Notes: generated by a model from the letters alone, not told the origin. A stretch of 64,000 nucleotides of DNA from Tateyamaria sp038525585 (GCA_038525585.1 JBCBHM010000015.1:9213-73212), one strand, 5' to 3'; positions 25,743-34,203 are shown, counted from the first letter of the stretch. Numbers and translations: made by a program.

Positions 25743-26919
25743 CGCCCGGCTCCTCGCTTGTCGCTGGCAGACCAAGCAGACGCCGCTTTTCCGCCTGGCT
25801 CAGAAAATCCGCGCCCGCCACACGCGCCCATTGCGCGTCGCGTTCCGCCGACAAGGCGGGCACCTGATCGAGATCGGGCGCCAGCATCACATCCTCGCCC
25901 GTATGGGATCCCAGCCACTCGGCCAAAGCCGCCGCCACCCGTGTGGCCAGCGGCAACACGGTCAGGCGATAGAAGGCCCGGTTCGCCTCCTGATAGTTGG
26001 CGTATGTTGCGTCGCCCTGGATCCCCAGAAGCATCGGCGGCACCCCGAAGGCCAGCGCGATCTCCCGCGCCGCCGCCTCCTTGGTCTTCTGAAACTCCAT
26101 GTCCGAGGGCGAAAAGCCCATCGGCTTCCAATCCAGCCCGCCTTCCAGCAACATCGGACGTCCCGCATTGCGTGCGCCCGAATGGTTCGTCTCGATCTCG
26201 CTCACCAGCCGTTCATACTGATCGCCCGACAGCTGCGACTGCCCGTCGGTCCCGCGATAGACGATGGCACCCGATGGGCGTGCCGCATTGTCCAGCAGCG
26301 ACTTCGACCACCGCGACGCCGCCGTATGGACATCCAGCGCCATCGCCGCCGCCTGCATCGGGCTCAGCCCATAGTGATCGTCATGCGGATGAAAGCTCTT
26401 GATATGGCAAATGGGCGAAACCGGCCCCGACGCGTCAAACCGATGCACCTTGCCCCCCACCCGGTACTCATAGGCGATGGGCCAGCCATCCGGCCCCGGC
26501 ACCACCGACATCCGGTCCGACCGCAGCACATGCAGTTCCAGCGGCGCGCCGCTTTCTCCGGCCACCGCCTCGACATAGGCGTTGCCCGACAACAGCAGCT
26601 GCGCATACAGCGCCTCAAGCAGCTCGGCCCGCCCCTGCCCGGGATTGGGCGATTTGAGCAGCGACAACAGCGGATGCGTCTCATACCGCTGTGCGGCATC
26701 CTGCATCACCAGCGGCAAAGCCGCGGCTGCCTCCGAAATCAACCGCACCGACCGGAACCCGACCGGATTGCCCGAAAACCCCGACTTCGTCAGCGACACC
26801 GCATCCCGCGGGCTCCATGCCACACGCCCGCCGGATTGCCAGGCCACAACCTTCCCCGTCGCACTTGCCTTCTGCTGGGGTACATCCGCCGCAGCCCGGT
26901 TCCGAAAGAAATCAAACAA
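25735..26919 (-). CDS. GTA gp3: portal protein
   Basis: The 394-residue protein is an HK97-type portal, the dodecamer through which DNA enters the head. Visible motifs are VGFRSVRLISEAAAALPLVM, LEALYAQLLLSGNAYVEAV, GLSPMQAAAMALDVHTAASR and LAFGVPPMLLGIQGDATYAN. The N-terminus MFDFFRNR is typical of GTA portals. It has an intact C-terminal domain ending at the rcc01685-like gene. A 133-base spacer lies between it and gp2. Confidence 0.95.
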   Translation of the reverse strand: MFDFFRNRAAADVPQQKASATGKVVAWQSGGRVAWSPRDAVSLTKSGFSGNPVGFRSVRLISEAAAALPLVMQDAAQRYETHPLLSLLKSPNPGQGRAELLEALYAQLLLSGNAYVEAVAGESGAPLELHVLRSDRMSVVPGPDGWPIAYEYRVGGKVHRFDASGPVSPICHIKSFHPHDDHYGLSPMQAAAMALDVHTAASRWSKSLLDNAARPSGAIVYRGTDGQSQLSGDQYERLVSEIETNHSGARNAGRPMLLEGGLDWKPMGFSPSDMEFQKTKEAAAREIALAFGVPPMLLGIQGDATYANYQEANRAFYRLTVLPLATRVAAALAEWLGSHTGEDVMLAPDLDQVPALSAERDAQWARVAGADFLSQAEKRRLLGLPATSEEPGDG

Positions 26920-27052
26920 GGGGGGTCTCCTTCACGTGTTCCCAAGAGGCCGACAGCCCCTCCATCCAACGAAAAAGGCGGCCTCTGATCGGGGCCGCCC
27001 TGCTTCTTCTCTTTGTCAAATACGGCCCCCGGAGGGTCGCTCTCAGCCGCCG

Positions 27053-28429
27053 CTATCCGCCGAGGCTGCGCACCCCCGGCCGTCGGTGTTCCCGCGCGGG
27101 CTCGATCATCAACTCATGCAACGCCCAGACCAACGCATCCAGCCGATCGGGCGAACCGCCGCCCTCGAACCTGCGCCGCGTCATCCGCACCATCTCGTCT
27201 TCCAACGCGTCGAGCCCGGCGCCATGCGACACCCGCCCCTGTTCGTAAAGCGCCGCCGCCGGTTCGGCCCGCAGCGCCTTGCCATCCTTGGCCCGTACAG
27301 CCTTGTAGGGCACCATCGGATCCACCTGCCGGATCACGTCCCGCAAGGCGTCACCGCCCTGGTTCACCTCGACCACCATGCGGTCGGCACCAAAGGTCTC
27401 GACCGCCGCAACCGCCGCCCCGGCCCACTCGGTCGGGCTGGCCGCCTCGACCGTGCAATCGGCCAGAACATGCGCGCGCCACTCCTGTGGCGGCCCCTGC
27501 AGCGCGGCGCCCACGACCACGATACCGCAGGCATCCGACGTCGCCTTCGACGTCACCGAAGGGTCCACCGCAACCACGATCCGATCAAACGACGCGGGCG
27601 GCCTGCGCCGTGCCGCCTCCAGCATGTCTGTCGTCCACAACGCGCCTTCGGCATCGCTCAGCAGCACACCGTCCAGTTCCTGCCGCCCCAACCGGGTCCC
27701 GGCATAGCGCGCCCGCACCTCCTCGAGGAAGGACGACGCCAGATTGGCCGCGTTGGCCTCGGTCGGCGCGTGGGTCACCACCGTCGATGGCATCTCCAGC
27801 AGCGCCTTCAGCACCGCAACATTGCGCGGCGTCGTCGTCACGCACACCCGTGGATCGTCGCCCAACCTCAAGGCGAACTGCAACATGTCCCAGGTCTCCT
27901 GACCCTTTTTCCACTTGGCCAGCTCATCGACCCAGGCCGCATCGAATTGCGGCCCCCTCAGCCCCTCGGGGTCAAAGGCCGTGTGCACCGTGGCCACGGC
28001 GCCATTGGGCCATTCCAGCCGCTTGCGCCCCGCCTGCCACTGCGGGCGGCGGTCAGGCGGCGAGCAGGCCAGAATGCCGCTCTCGCCAAAAATCATCACC
28101 TCGCGCACCTGCTCGATGGTTTCACCCACCAACGCCACCCGGCGCGCCCGGCCCGGATCCAGCGGCATGGATCCCTCGACCATGCTGCGCACCCATTCGG
28201 CGCCGGCCCGCGTCTTTCCTGCCCCCCGGCCTCCCAGGATCACCCAGTTGCGCCAATCACCCTCGGGCGGCAGCTGATGCGCCATCGCCCAGAACTCGAA
28301 CAGAAAAGGGAGGGCGCCCAAGGCGCCCTCTCCCAACTCATCCAGAAACCGCTCCTGCACCGCAACAGGCGCGCAAGCGACCAAGCGCGCACCGAATTTC
28401 AGCTCGGGCCGCGTCGTGGTCGATGGCAT
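27053..28429 (-). CDS. GTA gp2: large terminase (TerL)
   Basis: The protein is the DNA-packaging motor: an N-terminal ATPase with Walker A GGRGAGKTRAGAEWVR and Walker B FDAAWVDELAKW, coupling motif VTTTPRN, and a C-terminal nuclease with RIVVAVDPSVTSKATSDACG and DRLDALVWALHELM. I start at ATG 28429 (458 residues), which fits the family length. A TTG at 28474 with GGAG upstream would give 473 residues. Either start lies inside gp1, an overlap of 92 or 137 bases. Its headful packaging of host DNA is known from the R. capsulatus GTA. All motor and nuclease motifs appear intact. Confidence 0.94.
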   Translation of the reverse strand: MPSTTTRPELKFGARLVACAPVAVQERFLDELGEGALGALPFLFEFWAMAHQLPPEGDWRNWVILGGRGAGKTRAGAEWVRSMVEGSMPLDPGRARRVALVGETIEQVREVMIFGESGILACSPPDRRPQWQAGRKRLEWPNGAVATVHTAFDPEGLRGPQFDAAWVDELAKWKKGQETWDMLQFALRLGDDPRVCVTTTPRNVAVLKALLEMPSTVVTHAPTEANAANLASSFLEEVRARYAGTRLGRQELDGVLLSDAEGALWTTDMLEAARRRPPASFDRIVVAVDPSVTSKATSDACGIVVVGAALQGPPQEWRAHVLADCTVEAASPTEWAGAAVAAVETFGADRMVVEVNQGGDALRDVIRQVDPMVPYKAVRAKDGKALRAEPAAALYEQGRVSHGAGLDALEDEMVRMTRRRFEGGGSPDRLDALVWALHELMIEPAREHRRPGVRSLGG

Positions 28430-28682
28430 ATCCGCTTTGGACAATGCCTGTTCGGGCTTGTCGGAGTTCTCCAAGTTGTGTCTCCGCCTTTTGAACGCTC
28501 GCGACCATCTTCGACAATGCCGACAGTTGGCCGTTCACTTCGGTTTCCTTGATTTCCTCCCCGGTGTTTGCCCGTTCTGTGAGGGCTTGAAACTGCCGCC
28601 GCATATCTGCAAGCGAGACCTGGACCGACAGCAAAAGCTCTGCGGTCTGTGCCTCTTCGGCCTCCGGGGTAATCAGTGTCAT
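28338..28682 (-). CDS. GTA gp1: small terminase-like protein (TerS)
   Basis: The 114-residue protein is helical (ELLLSVQVSLADMRRQFQAL, QLSALSKMVASVQKAETQL) with a conserved C-terminus DAARAEIRCALGRLRACCG. It corresponds to R. capsulatus gp1, shown there to act as the small terminase. I start at ATG 28682 (TLITPEAEEAQTAE), with AGAGGT ten bases upstream; another ATG at 28700 has weaker support. Its 3' third overlaps the start of gp2 in another frame, so the two are translationally coupled. It is the first gene of the cluster, about 100 bases from the predicted promoter. Confidence 0.88.
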   Translation of the reverse strand: MTLITPEAEEAQTAELLLSVQVSLADMRRQFQALTERANTGEEIKETEVNGQLSALSKMVASVQKAETQLGELRQARTGIVQSGYAIDHDAARAEIRCALGRLRACCGAGAVSG

Positions 28683-28732
28683 GTACGTCTGACCTCTCAT
28701 GCGTTGGGATGATCTCCGCACGAGAGAAATAG

Positions 28733-28766
28733 AAAAGCGACCGCCGGGTCACCCCGAGGCCGCTTG
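28733..28766 (-). other. Imperfect hairpin in the GTA leader
   Basis: In the minus-strand transcript the arms AAGCGGCCTCGGGG and CCCGGCGGTCGCTT pair at about 12 of 14 positions, counting wobble pairs, around TGA. It lies between the predicted promoter and gp1 and could affect leader stability or translation. Confidence 0.4.
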
Positions 28767-28790
28767 CCCACTTCTTCTAGCTTGACACAA

Positions 28791-28819
28791 GTTATACGTG
28801 TGACCGTGCGCAGAGTCAA
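28791..28819 (-). promoter_or_regulatory. Sigma-70 promoter of the GTA cluster
   Basis: On the minus strand TTGACT (28819-28814) and TATAAC (28796-28791) are separated by exactly 17 bases, close to consensus. Transcription would start near 28783, giving a leader of about 100 bases before gp1. No other such match is seen in the 266-base region. Confidence 0.7.
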
Positions 28820-28859
28820 GGCAAATCGATGAGCATTGCACGCTAACCGTCCGGTATGA

Positions 28860-28896
28860 TTAACAAAATTCTAAAATCTGGTTAACACGGCGTTAA
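28860..28896. promoter_or_regulatory. CtrA-like boxes upstream of the GTA promoter
   Basis: An exact TTAA-N7-TTAA element (28882-28896) matches the CtrA consensus. A second TTAA-N7-CTAA (28860-28874) is adjacent, with one mismatch. They lie about 40-75 bases upstream of the -35 box. CtrA is known to be required for GTA production in R. capsulatus, though there the effect on the structural promoter is reported as indirect. Confidence 0.55.
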
Positions 28897-28948
28897 CGGA
28901 TCGAAAGCGTGCTTTGATTTTCAACGATTTTCCGACAGCGCCCGGACA

Positions 28949-29410
28949 TCACCGCAAGACGAACGCTCTTGCCGCCAACGTCCGCCACCGCCTTTGCCGG
29001 TGCGCATAAAACAGTCTTGCAAACACGGCTGTCACCGGGCTCAGCACACCCGCCTCGACATCTACGCGGTCGGTGTAGCGTGTGCCCTGCCCCTCGGGTG
29101 CAATCGAAATCAGGTGATCCCAGCGCGCCGCAAGGGTCCCGGTCCCGTTGTCTCGCACATATCTGGTCTCTCCCTGCGGCGCAGGCCACGACACCCGGAT
29201 CCATTGCGTGCCTAACGGCACGAAACCGAACAGGCGCATCGCAACGCGGTATTCACCTTCGGACCATGTCTCCGGCAGGTTTGGTGGATCAAGCGGAAGG
29301 AACCGGATCAGCGGAGCCGAAACATGGCGCAGAACCGCGGTGCACTGAAGTGCTGCCCAAACCGCGTCCGGCGGCGCATCAAGATAGGTCGTGACCACAA
29401 CCCGAGGCAT
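28949..29410 (-). CDS. SRPBCC family (START-like) protein
   Basis: The 153-residue protein has the SRPBCC pattern: a first strand VVTTYLDAPPDAVWAALQ, a central WSEGEYRVAMRLFG, and a C-terminal amphipathic helix (LSPVTAVFARLFYAHRQRRW). Such folds bind hydrophobic ligands; the ligand here is unknown. I start at ATG 29410, which overlaps the mltG stop by one base (TGATG), so it is the last gene of the fab-mltG series. Upstream in-frame codons lie inside mltG. It ends about 50 bases before the CtrA-like boxes of the GTA cluster. Confidence 0.85.
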   Translation of the reverse strand: MPRVVVTTYLDAPPDAVWAALQCTAVLRHVSAPLIRFLPLDPPNLPETWSEGEYRVAMRLFGFVPLGTQWIRVSWPAPQGETRYVRDNGTGTLAARWDHLISIAPEGQGTRYTDRVDVEAGVLSPVTAVFARLFYAHRQRRWRTLAARAFVLR

Positions 29411-30573
29411 CAGTTCTCCTCGGCTTGCTGCCTTTCCGCCTCGATCTCGCGCCAGCGCGCCACGTTGCGGTTGTGCTCGTCCAGCGTCTCGGCAAAAGCG
29501 TGGCCGCCTGTCCCATCCGCAACAAAGAAGATGTAGTCGGTCGCGTCCGGTTGCCCCGCCGCCATCAGGCTCGCCCGCCCCGGGTTCGCGATGGGCGTCG
29601 GGGGCAGCCCCTCGATGACATAGGTGTTCCACGGCGTCACCGCACGCAACTCCGACCGGCGCAAACCGCGGCCCAGCACACCCTGCCCGCGCGTGACGCC
29701 ATAGATCACCGTGGGATCCGTCTGCAGCCGCATCCCCTGGTTCAGCCGGTTGACAAAGACCGAGGACACGCGCCCCCGCTCTTCGGCCACCGCGGTCTCC
29801 TTCTCGATGATCGACGCCAGGATCAGCAGCTCTTCGGGCGTCTCCAGCGGCACCGCCGGGTCCCGCGCCTCCCAGGCGGCCGACACCAGCAGTTCCTGCT
29901 GCTCCTGCATCTGCGCCAGGATCGCCGCGCGATCCTGCCCGCGCGTCACCTCGTAGCTGTCGGGCGCCAGCGCCCCCTCGGGCGGCACCTCCGCGACGGT
30001 GCCAGCCAGCACATCGATGTTTTTCAACGCATCCACGATCTGCCAGCTTGTCACCCCTTCGGCCAGCGTCACCCGGTAGCGTGTGTCCTGGTCGGCCTTC
30101 ACCTCGGTGTAAGCCTCTGGTGCGGCCTCGTTCGCCGGCTCGAACTCGGCCCGCTCGACAAAGCGGTTGGTGTTCGGGTCCAACTCGCGCACCTGCGCGC
30201 TCAGCCGGTTCACCCCGATGCGGTAAACAACCTCGGTCCCGCAGGTGCTCGCCCCGCCGCGGGTCACGACGTCGACGATCTCTTCCATCGACGCGCCCGC
30301 CTCCACCAGAAAGCTGCCCGCTTTCAACGCAGAGGTTTTATCGGCATAATCAGCGCCCGCTCTGAACACCCAGCCATGGGTCACAGCGCCTTCCGCCTCG
30401 AGGTCCCGGCTCACCCGGCGAAAGTTCGACCCGCGATCCACCTGCAAGCAGATCGCCTGATCCAACGGGCCCGCCGCCTCGTAGGCGTTGCGCCCCCACA
30501 GGATGACCCCGCCCACGACAAAGAGCGCGACAATCAGGAACGTGATCGCGTTGGACGCAATCGATCGCCACAT
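29410..30573 (-). CDS. mltG: Endolytic murein transglycosylase MltG
   Basis: The 387-residue protein has a single N-terminal membrane helix (ITFLIVALFVVGGVILWG, about 10-28), a LysM-like segment, and a YceG domain with the catalytic Glu in LILASIIEKETAVAEERG, followed by SVFVNRLNQGMRLQTDP and VIYGVTRG. MltG cuts nascent glycan strands near the membrane and sets their length. It shares one base with the fabF stop and one with the SRPBCC start, so all three are co-translated. Association with fab genes is common in proteobacteria. Confidence 0.95.
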   Translation of the reverse strand: MWRSIASNAITFLIVALFVVGGVILWGRNAYEAAGPLDQAICLQVDRGSNFRRVSRDLEAEGAVTHGWVFRAGADYADKTSALKAGSFLVEAGASMEEIVDVVTRGGASTCGTEVVYRIGVNRLSAQVRELDPNTNRFVERAEFEPANEAAPEAYTEVKADQDTRYRVTLAEGVTSWQIVDALKNIDVLAGTVAEVPPEGALAPDSYEVTRGQDRAAILAQMQEQQELLVSAAWEARDPAVPLETPEELLILASIIEKETAVAEERGRVSSVFVNRLNQGMRLQTDPTVIYGVTRGQGVLGRGLRRSELRAVTPWNTYVIEGLPPTPIANPGRASLMAAGQPDATDYIFFVADGTGGHAFAETLDEHNRNVARWREIEAERQQAEEN

Positions 30574-31832
30574 CAGCTGACCTTTCCGAAAATCACGCTG
30601 GCATTTGTCCCGCCAAAGCCAAAGCTGTTCGACAGCGCGTATTCCACCTTGCGTTCCCGCTTGGCGTTCGGCGCCAGATCCACCGGTGTCTCCACCGCTA
30701 AATTGTCGAGGTTGATCGTGGGCGGACAGACCTGATCCCGGATCGCGAGGATCGAGAAAATCGCCTCGATCGCGCCCGCAGCCCCCAGCAGGTGGCCCGT
30801 CGCGGATTTGGTCGACGACATCGTGACGTGACCCGCATGATCCCCCAGCAGCCGCTCGACCGCGCCCAGTTCGATCGTGTCGGCCATGGTCGAGGTGCCA
30901 TGCGCATTGATATAGTCGATATCCGTCGGCGCCAGTCCCGCATTGCGCAACGCGGCCTTCATTGACCGCTCACCGCCCTCACCATCCTCGGACGGCGCGG
31001 TGATGTGATAGGCGTCGCCCGACAGGCCATAGCCCTTGACCTCGGCATAGATCTTGGCGCCGCGCGCCACCGCGTGCTCGTACTCTTCGAGCACGACGAT
31101 GCCCGCGCCTTCGCCCATCACGAACCCATCGCGGTCCGCGTCATAGGGGCGGCTCGCCGCCTGCGGGTCATCCGCGCGCTTGGTGCTCAGCGCCTTGCAC
31201 GCGTTGAACCCGGCAATGCCGATCTTGCAGATCGCCGCCTCCGCCCCGCCTGCGATCATCACGTCCGCATCGCCATGCTGGATCAGGCGGCTTGCATCGC
31301 CGATGGCATGCGCGCCCGTCGAACAGGCCGTCACGACCGAATGGTTCGGCCCCTTGAACCCGTACTTGATGCTGACCTGGCCCGAGATCAGGTTGATCAG
31401 CGCGCCGGGGACAAAGAACGGCGACACGCGGCGCGGCCCCTTCTCTTCCATCATCACCGCCGTGTTTGCGATGGAGTTCAGGCCCCCGATGCCCGACCCA
31501 ATCAGCACGCCCGTCCGCTCGAGGCTTTCGGTGTTGTCCGGCGCCCAGCCCGCGTCTTCGACGGCCTGTTGTGCGGCGGCGAGGCCGAACATGATGAACG
31601 TGTCGACCTTGCGCTGCTCCTTGGGCTCCATATAGGCGTCCGGGTTGAACGTTCCGTCCGACCCGTCGCCCCGCGGCACTTCGCAGGCGTATGTCGTGGC
31701 CAAACCTTCGGGGTCAAACTGGGTGATGGGCCCGGCGCCCGATTGTCCGTTCAGGATCCGCGACCAGCTCGCGTCGACCCCATCGGCCAACGGCGTCACC
31801 AACCCCAATCCGGTCACAACCACTCTGCGCAT
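30573..31832 (-). CDS. fabF: 3-oxoacyl-ACP synthase II
   Basis: The 419-residue protein is a beta-ketoacyl-ACP synthase that elongates fatty acids. The catalytic triad is visible: Cys in VVTACSTGAHAIG, His in NAHGTSTMADTIE and His in KSATGHLLGAAGAIE. SNSFGFGGTNAS closes the protein. I use ATG 31832 (RRVVVTGLGLVTPLADGV), the conserved start; an upstream in-frame start at 31877 adds 15 unconserved residues. It begins a co-translated series with mltG. It is separated from acpP by a GNAT gene and a terminator. Confidence 0.97.
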   Translation of the reverse strand: MRRVVVTGLGLVTPLADGVDASWSRILNGQSGAGPITQFDPEGLATTYACEVPRGDGSDGTFNPDAYMEPKEQRKVDTFIMFGLAAAQQAVEDAGWAPDNTESLERTGVLIGSGIGGLNSIANTAVMMEEKGPRRVSPFFVPGALINLISGQVSIKYGFKGPNHSVVTACSTGAHAIGDASRLIQHGDADVMIAGGAEAAICKIGIAGFNACKALSTKRADDPQAASRPYDADRDGFVMGEGAGIVVLEEYEHAVARGAKIYAEVKGYGLSGDAYHITAPSEDGEGGERSMKAALRNAGLAPTDIDYINAHGTSTMADTIELGAVERLLGDHAGHVTMSSTKSATGHLLGAAGAIEAIFSILAIRDQVCPPTINLDNLAVETPVDLAPNAKRERKVEYALSNSFGFGGTNASVIFGKVS

Positions 31833-31906
31833 CTGCTCAGTCCCCAATGTTTCTTCTGGCCGCCTCATACCGCGCACGGCCCAAGCTGTTCAAGTCCAAG
31901 GCGCGC

Positions 31907-32443
31907 CTAGACCTGCGGTGGCGATTTGCGCAGCATCAGCCGCACCGGGCCTGCCGCATGCTCGGCGTCGCGCAGGGGCACATAGCCCAGCGTCTCGGCC
32001 AGATGCAGTGACACGGCGTGTTCGGGATGCACCATGCACACCAGCGGGCCGGTCACCACGCGGTCAAACCAGTCATGCGCCGCCGCGACCGCCTCGCGGC
32101 CCAGCCCCTTGCCCTGCATGTCGGGTGTCAAAACCCAACCGGCCTCTGGCACCGCATCGAAATCCGCACCCAGGCCACGCGCGCCGTAAAAAAAGCCGGT
32201 CTGGCCAACCATCGCCTTGGTCCCATGCTCTTCGATCGCCCACTGGCCGAACCCGGTCATCTGCCAATGGCCCGCATTGGTCAGGAACGCCTTCCACGAC
32301 AGGTCGCGATTGCGCGGCACGCCGCCGATATAGGTCACAACATCCGGCATGGCCCAGATTTCGGCAAAGCGGCCGAAATCCTGCGGCCGCATCGCGCGCA
32401 GCGTTATGCGCGCCGTGTTTATCGTCGGCACATTGCGATTCAT
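31907..32443 (-). CDS. GNAT family N-acetyltransferase (RimJ-like)
   Basis: The 178-residue protein belongs to the RimJ/RimL-like branch of GNAT acetyltransferases. The N-terminus TARITLRAMRPQDFGRFAEIW, the acetyl-CoA motif MQGKGLGREAVAAAHDWF, and MVHPEHAVSLHLAETLGYVP (motif B) are all present. It lies between acpP and fabF with its own start, and a terminator for acpP precedes it, so it may be a separate transcription unit. The substrate is unknown; ribosomal protein or small-molecule acetylation is possible. Confidence 0.88.
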   Translation of the reverse strand: MNRNVPTINTARITLRAMRPQDFGRFAEIWAMPDVVTYIGGVPRNRDLSWKAFLTNAGHWQMTGFGQWAIEEHGTKAMVGQTGFFYGARGLGADFDAVPEAGWVLTPDMQGKGLGREAVAAAHDWFDRVVTGPLVCMVHPEHAVSLHLAETLGYVPLRDAEHAAGPVRLMLRKSPPQV

Positions 32444-32530
32444 GTCTGGTGTCCTGCCCGATCACCTTGTCGTTTTGACAAAGCCTGCGCCCTGCTCGCG
32501 AAAAAGACAAGAACCACCGAACCGCAAAAA

Positions 32531-32568
32531 GAAAAACGGCGCTTCTTTGCAAACCAAAGAAGCGCCGT
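32531..32568 (-). terminator. Intrinsic terminator after acpP
   Basis: Perfect 14-bp arms ACGGCGCTTCTTTG (32536-32549) and CAAAGAAGCGCCGT (32555-32568) have a 5-base loop. On the minus strand the stem is followed by TTTTTC. It lies about 30 bases after the acpP stop. Confidence 0.88.
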
Positions 32569-32596
32569 CTGATGCAGGGCCGAGGCCCCGAATGGC

Positions 32597-32830
32597 TTAG
32601 GAGGCTTTGGTGATAAAGCCCACCGCATCGCCGAAGGTCTGGATCGTCTCGGCGGCGTCATCGGGGATCTCGATGCCGAACTCTTCTTCGAAGGCCATCA
32701 CCAGTTCCACGGTGTCCAGGCTGTCGGCGCCCAGATCGTCGATAAAGGATGCGTTGTCCGAAACCTTGTCTTCGTCCACACCCAGGTGTTCCACAACGAT
32801 CTTTTTCACGCGGTCCGCGATGTCGCTCAT
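32597..32830 (-). CDS. acpP: Acyl carrier protein
   Basis: The 77-residue acidic protein is the acyl carrier of fatty acid synthesis. The phosphopantetheine site is GADSLDTVELVMAFEEEFG (Ser in DSL). I start at ATG 32830 (SDIADRVKKIVVEHLG), the conserved start. It has its own strong terminator and a candidate promoter upstream, in line with the high expression expected for ACP. It is 184 bases from fabG. Confidence 0.97.
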   Translation of the reverse strand: MSDIADRVKKIVVEHLGVDEDKVSDNASFIDDLGADSLDTVELVMAFEEEFGIEIPDDAAETIQTFGDAVGFITKAS

Positions 32831-32968
32831 ATGACTGTCCTCATTTTTCCGGGGCAAGTCGTCCGCCCCCAAGTGGTGTCCCCGGTCCTGCCGGGGCTCT
32901 GGTCTTGCCCCCTTGGGGCGGTGAAGCATCGGGTCCAAAGCTGCGGCCCGACGCCGGAATCTGCGCCG

Positions 32969-32996
32969 CCTATAGCATATCTTTGGTTGATAGCAA
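32969..32996 (-). promoter_or_regulatory. Candidate acpP promoter
   Basis: On the minus strand TTGCTA (32996-32991) and TATAGG (32974-32969) are 16 bases apart. The start point would lie about 130 bases before acpP. The region between contains a CCCCGG/CCGGGG hairpin. Confidence 0.45.
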
Positions 32997-33014
32997 GGCT
33001 CTGGCGCGGTGCCG

Positions 33015-33752
33015 CTACAACATGGCCATGCCGCCATTGACGTGCAAGGTGGTGCCCGTCACGTACGCCGCCTCGGGGCTCGCCAGATACAGGGTGGCCG
33101 CCGCGATCTCATGCGCCTCACCCATGCGCCCGGCGGGAATTTGCCCCATGATTCCAGTCTTTTGGTCATCGGTCAGCTTGTCGGTCATGGCGGTCGCGAT
33201 AAACCCCGGCGCGATGGCATTCACCGTAATCCCACGGCTTGCGACCTCGTAGGCGAGGCTCTTGGACATGCCGACCATGCCCGCCTTGGACGCGGCATAG
33301 TTGGCCTGACCGGGGTTGCCCGTGGCCCCCACGATGGACGAGATATTCACGATCCGGCCCCAGCGCGCCTTCATCATGCCGCGCATCACACCTTTGCACA
33401 GCTTGAACGTCGCCGTCAGGTTCACGTCCAGCACGCTTTGCCATTCGTCATCCGACATCCGCATGAACAGGTTGTCCCGCGTGATGCCCGCATTGTTGAC
33501 GAGGATATCAAGGCTGCCCATCGCCTCCGTCGCCTGCTTCGGCAGCGCCTCCACCGCCTCCATATCGCTGAGGTTGCACGGCAGCACATGGGCCCGTTCG
33601 CCCAGCTCACCTGCCAGCGCCTCGAGCGGTTCGGTCCGTGTCCCGCTCAGCCCCACGTTGGCCCCCGCAGCGTGCAAGGCGCGCGCAATTTCCGCGCCGA
33701 TCCCACCCGATGCGCCGGTGATCAGCGCTGACTTTCCTGTCAGATCAAACAT
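33015..33752 (-). CDS. fabG: 3-oxoacyl-ACP reductase
   Basis: The 245-residue SDR has the NADP-binding motif TGASGGIGAEIARALH, NNAGITRDNLFMRM typical of FabG, and the catalytic Ser (NISSIVG), Tyr and Lys (YAASKAGMVGMSKSLAYE). The tail HVNGGMAML is characteristic of FabG. It reduces beta-ketoacyl-ACP in fatty acid synthesis. It sits between the GyrI-like gene and acpP in the fab block. Confidence 0.97.
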   Translation of the reverse strand: MFDLTGKSALITGASGGIGAEIARALHAAGANVGLSGTRTEPLEALAGELGERAHVLPCNLSDMEAVEALPKQATEAMGSLDILVNNAGITRDNLFMRMSDDEWQSVLDVNLTATFKLCKGVMRGMMKARWGRIVNISSIVGATGNPGQANYAASKAGMVGMSKSLAYEVASRGITVNAIAPGFIATAMTDKLTDDQKTGIMGQIPAGRMGEAHEIAAATLYLASPEAAYVTGTTLHVNGGMAML

Positions 33753-33771
33753 CTATGCCCCTCATTTCAAG

Positions 33772-34203
33772 TTATTCCACGTCCAGATACACGTCACACA
33801 CGTTGCGCGCATCATCGCGCGCGATGATCCGGTAGACCTCGCGCGCCAATCCCGTGGGCGTCAGCCCTTGCTCTGCCGCGGCGGCGTGCAGCTTGGGATA
33901 CACCTCCGGCAGGCCCGCAAAGGGCCCGCGGTGGCGGTGATACAGCGCGCGGCTGCCCGGCAACTCAAACGGTTCAAAGCCGGGAAACATCTCGTCCATC
34001 GGCACGCCCACCGTCACCTCGATCTCGTCCCCGTCCATCCGGTACAGCGCCATCTCGGGCCCGCACAGGATCAGCCCGGCCTTCTGCTGCAACGTGCTCA
34101 GCGCATCGAAGGCGCCCGGGATCTGCGACAGCCGCTGGTCAAAGGCAAAGCGGCGGCGCACGCCGCCCAATGTCTCCGCCGCAAGCGTAACCAGATCAGC
34201 CAT
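33772..34203 (-). CDS. GyrI-like small-molecule-binding domain protein
   Basis: The 143-residue protein resembles the GyrI-like (AraC effector-binding) fold: EVTVGVPMDEMFPGFEPFEL, ALYHRHRGPFAGLPEVYPKL and a final strand DVYLDVE. In related proteins this fold binds or hydrolyses small aromatic or amphipathic ligands. A conserved PGSRALYHRHRGPF segment is in the pocket region. It overlaps the fabD stop by eight bases and lies 19 bases before fabG, so it is co-expressed with fatty acid genes. A role there is inferred from position only. Confidence 0.65.
   Translation of the reverse strand: MADLVTLAAETLGGVRRRFAFDQRLSQIPGAFDALSTLQQKAGLILCGPEMALYRMDGDEIEVTVGVPMDEMFPGFEPFELPGSRALYHRHRGPFAGLPEVYPKLHAAAAEQGLTPTGLAREVYRIIARDDARNVCDVYLDVE

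Noticed and set aside
14343..28682. Prophage instead of GTA
   Set aside because: No integrase, repressor, replication or lysis genes and no att repeats; gene order and families match the Rhodobacter GTA.
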